Source of the DNA: Streptomyces violaceusniger
Lineage (GTDB): Bacteria; Actinomycetota; Actinomycetes; Streptomycetales; Streptomycetaceae
NCBI GenBank assembly: GCA_005405945.1
Contig: BJHW01000002.1
Coordinates: 1,860,001-1,924,000 of the forward strand
Reading direction: 5' to 3'
DNA: 64,000 bases
Both the position numbers and the translations under genes were made by a program. The notes beneath the pieces were generated by a model. That model was not told the DNA's origin, did no database searches, and saw only the letters and a program-made list of their open reading frames with translations. This document shows, piece by piece, positions 59,022-64,000 of the stretch; the first letter of the stretch is position 1; each line of letters begins with the position of its first letter.

Positions 59022-60599
59022 ATGCTCTGCACCAGACTGACGAACGCCCGCTTCCTCACCATGGACCCGGACCACCCCGTCGCCCACGACCTGGGCATCT
59101 GGCGGGGCCGGACCGTGGGCCTGGACGAGGCCGTGACCTCCCTGCCCGCCCGTGAGGTGATCGACCTACAGGGCGCCACCGTGCTGCCCGGGTTCATCGA
59201 TCCCCATGTGCACCTGGCCTGGACCGGGTTCAAGCAGAAGACCCCGAGCATCGCGGGGCGCACTCGGATCGACGACGTGCTCGCCACCGTGGAGGAGGCC
59301 GTCACCCGTAACGGCTCGCCCGGAGCCTGGGTGAGCATCGCCGGCTATGACCAGCGAGCCCTGGGACGGCACCTGACCGCCGCAGAACTGGACAAGGTCA
59401 GCCACGGGCGCAAGCTGTTGGTGATGCACGATTCCGGGCACGGCTGCCTCGTCAACTCCGCCGTCCTCGACCTGCTCCCCGCCGACATCCCGCACGAGAG
59501 CGGCTTCCTCGCCGAGGGCGCCATGAGCGCCGCCCGCGCTCTGCGCCTTCCGTACTCCCAGCGGGAACTGGCCGAGGCGATCGCCCGCGCCGCCCGCACC
59601 TGCCTGGCCGAGGGCGTCACCGCCTGCGCCGAGGCGGGCATCGGCGGCGCCCTCTTCGGCCACAGCCCGGTCGAGCTGGGCGCCTACCAACTCGCCCACG
59701 AATCCGGCCTGTTGCCGCTGCGCGTACAGGTCATGGTGTCCGGCGACCGGTTGCACCCGGTCGCCGCACACGAAGCCGACGGCATTCCCCGAGCCCTCGA
59801 CCTCGGACTGCGCACCGGGTTCGGCGACGACCGGCTCTCCGTGGGCGCGCTGAAGATCTACACAGACGGCGGCATGATGGCCCGGACCGCCGCGCTCAGC
59901 CGCCCGTACGAGGGGCTGGAACACATGGGTGAGCTACAGGACGACCCGGAGGTGCTCGCGGACACGATCGTGGACGGCCACCTGGCCGGGTGGCAGCTCG
60001 CGGTCCACGCGATCGGCGACCGCGCCGCTGACGTGGCCCTGGACGCCCTGGAACGGGCCCAGCGCCTCCGGCCACGCCCCGGTGCCCGGCACCGCATCGA
60101 GCACGCCGGCCTGATCCGCCCCGACCAGCTTCCGCGCTTCGCGCGACTGGGCATCAGCGCGGTCGTCCAGCCCAACTTCCTGCGCTACTTCGGCGACGAC
60201 TACGCGGCGATCATGGGCGAGGAACGGGCCCCGTGGCTCTACCGCGGCAAGGCGTTCCTGGACCACGGCATCCCCCTCGTCGGCAGCTCCGACCGTCCCG
60301 TCACGGACGGATCCCCGCTGAGGGCCATCCAGTTCATGGTCGAGCGCACCTCCGAGTCCGGTCAGGTGATCGGCCCGGACGAGGGGATCACCCTCGACGA
60401 CGCCCTGCGGGCCTACACGGTCGCGGGCGCGTTCGCCTGCCGCTGGGAGGACAGCCTGGGAAGCCTCACCCCGGGCAAGCTCGCCGACCTGGTCGTGCTC
60501 GGCGACGACCCCCGGCGTGTCGATACATCGCGTATCGGGGACATCGAGGTGGTGGCGACGTACGTCGGCGGTCGAGAGACCGGGAAGCCGACGTCATGA
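59022..60599 (+). CDS. Amidohydrolase-family protein (YtcJ-like)
   Basis: A 525-residue metal-dependent amidohydrolase of the amidohydrolase-3 type. Metal motif H-x-H in GFIDPHVHLAW, further His in AVHAIGDRAADVALD and RIEHAGLIRP, and Asp in VGSSDRPVTDGSPL. The C-terminal part LTPGKLADLVVLGDDP rebuilds the small beta-sandwich domain. Natural substrate unknown. It follows cchK by 63 bp on the same strand, so read-through from the iron-regulated promoter is possible, but there is no known role in coelichelin synthesis. Confidence 0.85.
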   Translation: MLCTRLTNARFLTMDPDHPVAHDLGIWRGRTVGLDEAVTSLPAREVIDLQGATVLPGFIDPHVHLAWTGFKQKTPSIAGRTRIDDVLATVEEAVTRNGSPGAWVSIAGYDQRALGRHLTAAELDKVSHGRKLLVMHDSGHGCLVNSAVLDLLPADIPHESGFLAEGAMSAARALRLPYSQRELAEAIARAARTCLAEGVTACAEAGIGGALFGHSPVELGAYQLAHESGLLPLRVQVMVSGDRLHPVAAHEADGIPRALDLGLRTGFGDDRLSVGALKIYTDGGMMARTAALSRPYEGLEHMGELQDDPEVLADTIVDGHLAGWQLAVHAIGDRAADVALDALERAQRLRPRPGARHRIEHAGLIRPDQLPRFARLGISAVVQPNFLRYFGDDYAAIMGEERAPWLYRGKAFLDHGIPLVGSSDRPVTDGSPLRAIQFMVERTSESGQVIGPDEGITLDDALRAYTVAGAFACRWEDSLGSLTPGKLADLVVLGDDPRRVDTSRIGDIEVVATYVGGRETGKPTS

Positions 60600-60703
60600 G
60601 CAAGAGGCCGGCGGTCGTCACTTCGAGGCCTCATGAGGCGGCACGCCGACACCACATCGAGGAGCTGCACGAGGCGCACGACATCCCTCCCATGACCTTG
60701 TAG
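60596..60703 (+). CDS. Possible 35-residue coupled small protein
   Basis: ATG overlaps the amidohydrolase stop (ATGA) and reads MSKRPAVVTSRPHEAARRHH to an ending DIPPMTL. Charged and soluble. The translational coupling is the only support; it resembles no family I know. Confidence 0.25.
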   Translation: MSKRPAVVTSRPHEAARRHHIEELHEAHDIPPMTL

Positions 60704-60745
60704 CCCGCGAAGCCGGAGCCCGACGCACCGGTAGCCTGGGCCGCT

Positions 60746-61183
60746 ATGACGCGCGCTTGGACCCTGCCGACACTCCTCGTTCTCAGCGGCGCAGCCCTCG
60801 CCACCGGGCTGATCTCCAGCGGAAACCCCGGCGCAGCCGCAGCGCTCCTGCTGGTGTTCGTACTGCTCGCGGGCGTGAACTCGCCGCTGATCTTCCCGAG
60901 GTCGATCAGCGCACCGGAGGCACAACGACGCAGCGCGGCAGACGGCCGCCCCGTCGTCTTCTGGCGGCCGGGCTGCGCGTACTGCCTCCGCCTGCGCGTC
61001 CGGCTGGGCCGCGGTGCCCGCCAGGTGCACTGGGTCAACATCTGGCGCGACCCGGCCGGAGCGGCAGCGGTGAGGGCGGCCAACGACGGCAACGAGACGG
61101 TACCGACCGTCGTCGTGGCAGGCCGGTCGCACACCAACCCCGACCCCGCATGGGTACGCGAACAGCTCTCCCGTTCCGCGTGA
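60746..61183 (+). CDS. Membrane-anchored glutaredoxin-like protein
   Basis: A 145-residue protein: two adjacent hydrophobic helices (TLLVLSGAALATGLIS and AAALLLVFVLLAGVNS), then a thioredoxin-fold domain with CxxC active site in FWRPGCAYCLRLRVRLG (Cys72/Cys75 approx.) and cis-Pro in ETVPTVVVAGRSHTNP. Family knowledge: actinobacterial glutaredoxin-like proteins (mycoredoxins) reduce mycothiol mixed disulfides. The TM pair would place the domain on the cytoplasmic face (inference). Independent gene. Confidence 0.82.
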   Translation: MTRAWTLPTLLVLSGAALATGLISSGNPGAAAALLLVFVLLAGVNSPLIFPRSISAPEAQRRSAADGRPVVFWRPGCAYCLRLRVRLGRGARQVHWVNIWRDPAGAAAVRAANDGNETVPTVVVAGRSHTNPDPAWVREQLSRSA

Positions 61184-61264
61184 CCGGGAGCGGTGCCGCA
61201 GACCGTCGTGGCCCGCCGCGCCCAGCGGTGCGAGCGCTCCGGACGATCAGCGACGAGGCCGAGG

Positions 61265-61590
61265 TCAGCCCCTGGGGCGGGTGATCAGGCGGCCGCGGAC
61301 CTTGCCGTTGGAGAAGGTCGTGTCTTGGTGCCGAGGCCGCCCGGTGGCCTCGACGTCCACCACGACCCAGCCCGGGTCGGCTACCGGGTCCGGCAGTTCG
61401 GCACTCTCCAGCGGAGCGCCCTGCGGTGAACCTCGGTGATGGTTCCTGACCGCACATCGGTGATGGTGGGGTCGGACCAGGGGCAGAGACGCGGCAGGGG
61501 AGGTACGACCACGGTCCGATCCGGAAATGTGGTCCGTGCTCCGACGACGTGGCGTGTGCGGTGGCGACATCGTTGCCTCATGACCGTCAC
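61265..61590 (-). CDS. Small hypothetical protein (one frame break)
   Basis: With one base restored near 61427, the minus strand reads TTFPDRTVVVPPLPRLCPW, SDPTITDVRSGTITEVHR, then LESAELPDPVADPGWVVVDV and an ending VRGRLITRPRG, about 108 residues. The composition and strand-rich pattern look protein-like, but no family was recognised. It starts back-to-back with the membrane-protein gene at 61580. Support is limited to the restored frame. Confidence 0.35.
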
Positions 61591-62314
61591 TTCCTCGTCA
61601 ATCGCCGCGCCGCGGGCTCTCTTTCCGGGACGCTGGGTGGGCGCGGCATCCCTCGTCGCCGGGCCCTTGCTGGTGCTCGCCGGTGTGCTGCTCCGGGTGC
61701 GCTTCAGCTTCTTCTTTCCCGCCCAACTGAACGCCTACGAGCGCCATCCGCATCTCATGACCGCCTCGTACAGCCTTGTCGCGGCGGGGTGGGCGTTGCT
61801 CTGGCCGGGAGTGGCGCTCCTGGCCGACCGGATCGGTACGCGTTTCCGGGAGCTGGCTGTGTGGGGCGGTGTTCTCACGGTCCTGGGCCTGTTCGCCCGG
61901 GCGTTTCACGCAGGCGTGGACCACGCGGACTTCCAGCTGGTGACCGCCCATGGCGCGGCGTCGGCGGCCCGGACCGTGAGTGAGACCTATGGCGCTTTCC
62001 ACGTCTTCAGCGCGCTGAACGCCGCCATCATGGGCGGCTGGATCCTGCTGGCCGTCGGCGCCTACCGCGCACGAGTGCTCGGACCCCTGCGTGCGGCGGC
62101 CCTGGGCCTGGTATCGGTGATGCCGCTGGGGGTGCTGAAGGGGACGACCGCGTGGTCGGTCGCGGCTGCCGCGGGGCTGTGCGTGGCACTCGTTCCGCTG
62201 GGCGTGGCCGCATGGCGCACAGGGCCGACTCCACGAGCGGCCACGGTCGTTGGGAGGCTCGTGCTGGTGGGTGTGGTGGGCACCGCGATGTTCTGCTTCG
62301 GGCGGGCGGGATGA
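61580..62314 (+). CDS. Hypothetical integral membrane protein
   Basis: A 244-residue protein with about seven hydrophobic helices (WVGAASLVAGPLLVLAGVLL at the start, LVLVGVVGTAMFCFGRAG at the end). Its stop overlaps the start of the sensor kinase (ATGA), suggesting an operon with the two-component system; it may be the kinase's signal partner or a target membrane protein (inference). An in-frame extension upstream of the ATG has no homology. Function unknown. Confidence 0.65.
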   Translation: MTVTSSSIAAPRALFPGRWVGAASLVAGPLLVLAGVLLRVRFSFFFPAQLNAYERHPHLMTASYSLVAAGWALLWPGVALLADRIGTRFRELAVWGGVLTVLGLFARAFHAGVDHADFQLVTAHGAASAARTVSETYGAFHVFSALNAAIMGGWILLAVGAYRARVLGPLRAAALGLVSVMPLGVLKGTTAWSVAAAAGLCVALVPLGVAAWRTGPTPRAATVVGRLVLVGVVGTAMFCFGRAG

Positions 62315-63599
62315 GCGCTCGGTATTGTCGTGCGGTGCGCATTGTGCGGTGGCGCCCGCGGACCGGGCCGCATCTGCTGGCCGTCGACGCCTGCGTGGCG
62401 GGCGTGGTGACGGCCGCGTATGTGGCGCTGGCCGGGCTGGGCGGGTCCGACGGGTCGCCCCGGTTCTCCGGCCCGGTGTGGGCGGGCTGGCTGGTGGCGG
62501 CGGGTGTCGGAGTACCGCTGGCCGTCCGGCGCCTGTGGCCCCTGCCTGCCCTCGCGGTGGTGCTGGGCGCCACGGCGGCGGCGACGCTCTTCGACATCAC
62601 CCGCGACCCCTACCTCTCCACGGCCCTGGCCCTCTACGCGGTGGCTCTCCTGGCGCCGCCTCGCCGGGCCGTGGCGGCGCTGGCGCTGACCCTGGTCGTC
62701 TCGGCGGCCGCCGTCGTCACCGGGGAGGCGGTGCTGACCCCGTCCGGCCCGTGGCCGGAAGCGGCCGGAACCGCGGCGCTGGTGTGGCTGGTGGCCGGTG
62801 GCGCCTGGGCCGCGGGCCGTGCCGTACGTCAGCTGCGGGCCCGGGCGGTGCGGCGGGAGCGGCGCCTGGCCGAGGAGGCGCTGGCCGAGGAACGCCTGCG
62901 GATCGCCCGGGAGTTGCACGACATCGTCTCGCACAGCCTCAGCGTGATCGTCGTCAAGGCGTCCGTCGCCAACCACGTGGCCAAGGAACGCCCCGAGGAG
63001 ACCCGCGATGCCATCGGCGCGATCGAGCGGACCGGCCGGGAGGCGCTGACCGAGATGCGGCGCGCCCTGGGCATGTTGCGCGGCGACACCGCCGGACCGC
63101 ACGCGTCAGGTGTCGACGCCGGACCGCCCACGCCAGGTGTCGGCTCGGCGCAGCTGACACCCCCTCCCGGACTGGACGACCTGCCCGCCCTGATCCGGCG
63201 CGCCGAGCAGGCGGGCATCCGCGCCAGGTTCCGTACCCGCCTGGCGGCCGACCTCCCCGCGGGGACGGCGCTGACCGTCTACCGCATCGTGCAGGAGTCG
63301 CTGACCAACGTCATCAAGCACGCCGGCGACGGAACGCACTGCGAGGCCACCATCACCGCGGACGCGCGCGGTCAGGTGCACATCGAAGTGGTCGACGACG
63401 GACCGGGCAGGGCGCCCGCGTCCGGCCGGGGGGACCTCAGGGGCGGTCATGGACTGATGGGGATGCGGGAACGGGTGATGATGTACGGGGGACACTTCAG
63501 GCCGGGCCGCGGCCCGGCGGCGGGTTCGCCGTCTCGGCCCGCCTCCCGGCCGAACCCGCGCACGGCACCGCACCGGACCGAAGGGAGCCGACCGCGTGA
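62311..63599 (+). CDS. NarL-type sensor histidine kinase (one frame break)
   Basis: About 429 residues. N-terminal part with four or more helices (VWAGWLVAAGVGVPLAV, LALYAVALLAPP, AAALTLVV-type segments), HisKA_3 phospho-acceptor ERLRIARELHDIVSHSLSV, and a C-terminal HATPase (VDDGPGRAPASGRGD, GGHGLMGMRERV). One base restored in the CCC run 63513-63515 turns the C-terminus into GGGFAVSARLPAEPA; without it no stop is reached before the window end. Start at ATG overlapping the previous stop; a GTG 24 bases on is possible. It phosphorylates the adjacent response regulator. The signal is unknown. Confidence 0.9.
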
Positions 63600-64000
63600 C
63601 CGAACCGATCCGGGTCCTGGTCGCCGACGACCAGTCCCTGCTCCGGGGCAGCTTCCGGGTGCTCATCGACACCGCACCCGGGCTGGCCACGGTGGGCGAG
63701 GCCGGCACCGGCGCCGAAGCGGTCGAGAGCACCCGGCGGCTGCGCCCGGACGTGGTGCTCATGGACATCCGAATGCCCGGCATGGACGGGATCGAGGCCA
63801 CGCGGCACATAGCCCGGTCGCCCGAGACGGCCCAGACACGCATCCTCATCCTGACCACCTTCGACCTCGACGAGTACGTGTACGGCGCGCTGCGGGCCGG
63901 GGCGGCCGGGTTCCTCCTGAAGGACACCTCACCCGAGGTCCTGCTGGCCGGCATCCGCACCGTCGCCGCCGGAGAGTCCCTCCTGGCACCCTCGGTGACC
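63596..64000 (+). CDS. NarL/LuxR-family response regulator, 3' end outside window
   Basis: Receiver domain with phospho-acceptor Asp in DVVLMDIRMPGMDGIEA, acidic pair in LVADDQSLL, Thr in LILTTFDLDEY and Lys in AAGFLLKDTSPEVLL. GTG start overlaps the kinase stop (GTGA), so the pair is coupled. The LuxR DNA-binding domain lies beyond the window. Confidence 0.92.
   Translation, partial: MTEPIRVLVADDQSLLRGSFRVLIDTAPGLATVGEAGTGAEAVESTRRLRPDVVLMDIRMPGMDGIEATRHIARSPETAQTRILILTTFDLDEYVYGALRAGAAGFLLKDTSPEVLLAGIRTVAAGESLLAPSVT

Noticed and set aside
1..64000. CRISPR arrays, tRNA or rRNA genes, complete insertion sequences
   Set aside because: No regularly spaced repeats, no cloverleaf-like conserved tRNA sequence and no transposase motif were found when reading both strands.

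Overview
The window reads as chromosomal DNA of a Streptomyces-like actinomycete. It is very GC-rich, has GTG starts and ATGA/GTGA start-stop overlaps, carries DmdR1-type iron boxes, and holds a coelichelin siderophore cluster in the same gene order as in Streptomyces coelicolor. No tRNA, rRNA, complete insertion sequence or CRISPR array was seen.

Layout. 1-7 kb: the end of an amino-acid permease, then a two-gene caspase/NTPase/WD40 module resembling bacterial conflict (cell-suicide) systems. 7-12.3 kb: a BlaI repressor with an M56 membrane protease, divergent from a lipid-carrier operon (small membrane protein, GT4 glycosyltransferase, UppP, GT-C glycosyltransferase), with two BlaI-type palindromes between them. 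12.4-18.6 kb: a His-rich small protein, a cysteine-synthase-like enzyme with an MFS transporter, then a P1B-4-type metal ATPase divergent from an NmtR/CzrA-type ArsR sensor, and a GNAT acetyltransferase. 18.6-28.7 kb: an accessory, partly decayed stretch with a truncated snapalysin, an isonitrile-hydratase-like enzyme with a GlxA-type regulator, a copper-chaperone-like protein beside a 5'-truncated copper ATPase, a crystallin-motif secreted protein, an SRAP protein, GTP cyclohydrolase I with a divergent Cys-rich regulator, and a methyltransferase remnant. 28.7-35.9 kb: glyA-soxB-soxD-soxA-soxG (sarcosine oxidation and serine/glycine one-carbon metabolism) with a divergent GntR regulator. 36.3-59 kb: the complete coelichelin cluster cchA-cchK with five iron boxes. 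59-64 kb: an amidohydrolase, a membrane-anchored glutaredoxin-like protein, a membrane protein, and a two-component system cut off by the window end.

A cross-cutting property matters for every gene. About 25 reading-frame breaks occur, essentially all correctable by adding one base, nearly always in a short run of G or C (runs of three to five). They hit conserved genes (soxA five times, glyA, cchB-cchF, cchH three times, blaI, the histidine kinase). I read this as systematic homopolymer loss in the sequence, not decay, and annotate such genes as single loci. Genuine truncations (copA, snapalysin, methyltransferase) are marked as pseudogenes.

How the genes work together: CchB hydroxylates and CchA formylates ornithine, the three-module NRPS CchH (with MbtH-like CchK) assembles the tetrapeptide, CchG/CchI export it, CchC-F take up the ferric complex and CchJ probably hydrolyses a siderophore or product ester. 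The neighbouring sarcosine oxidase/SHMT genes produce tetrahydrofolate one-carbon units, the same carrier chemistry that CchA draws on.
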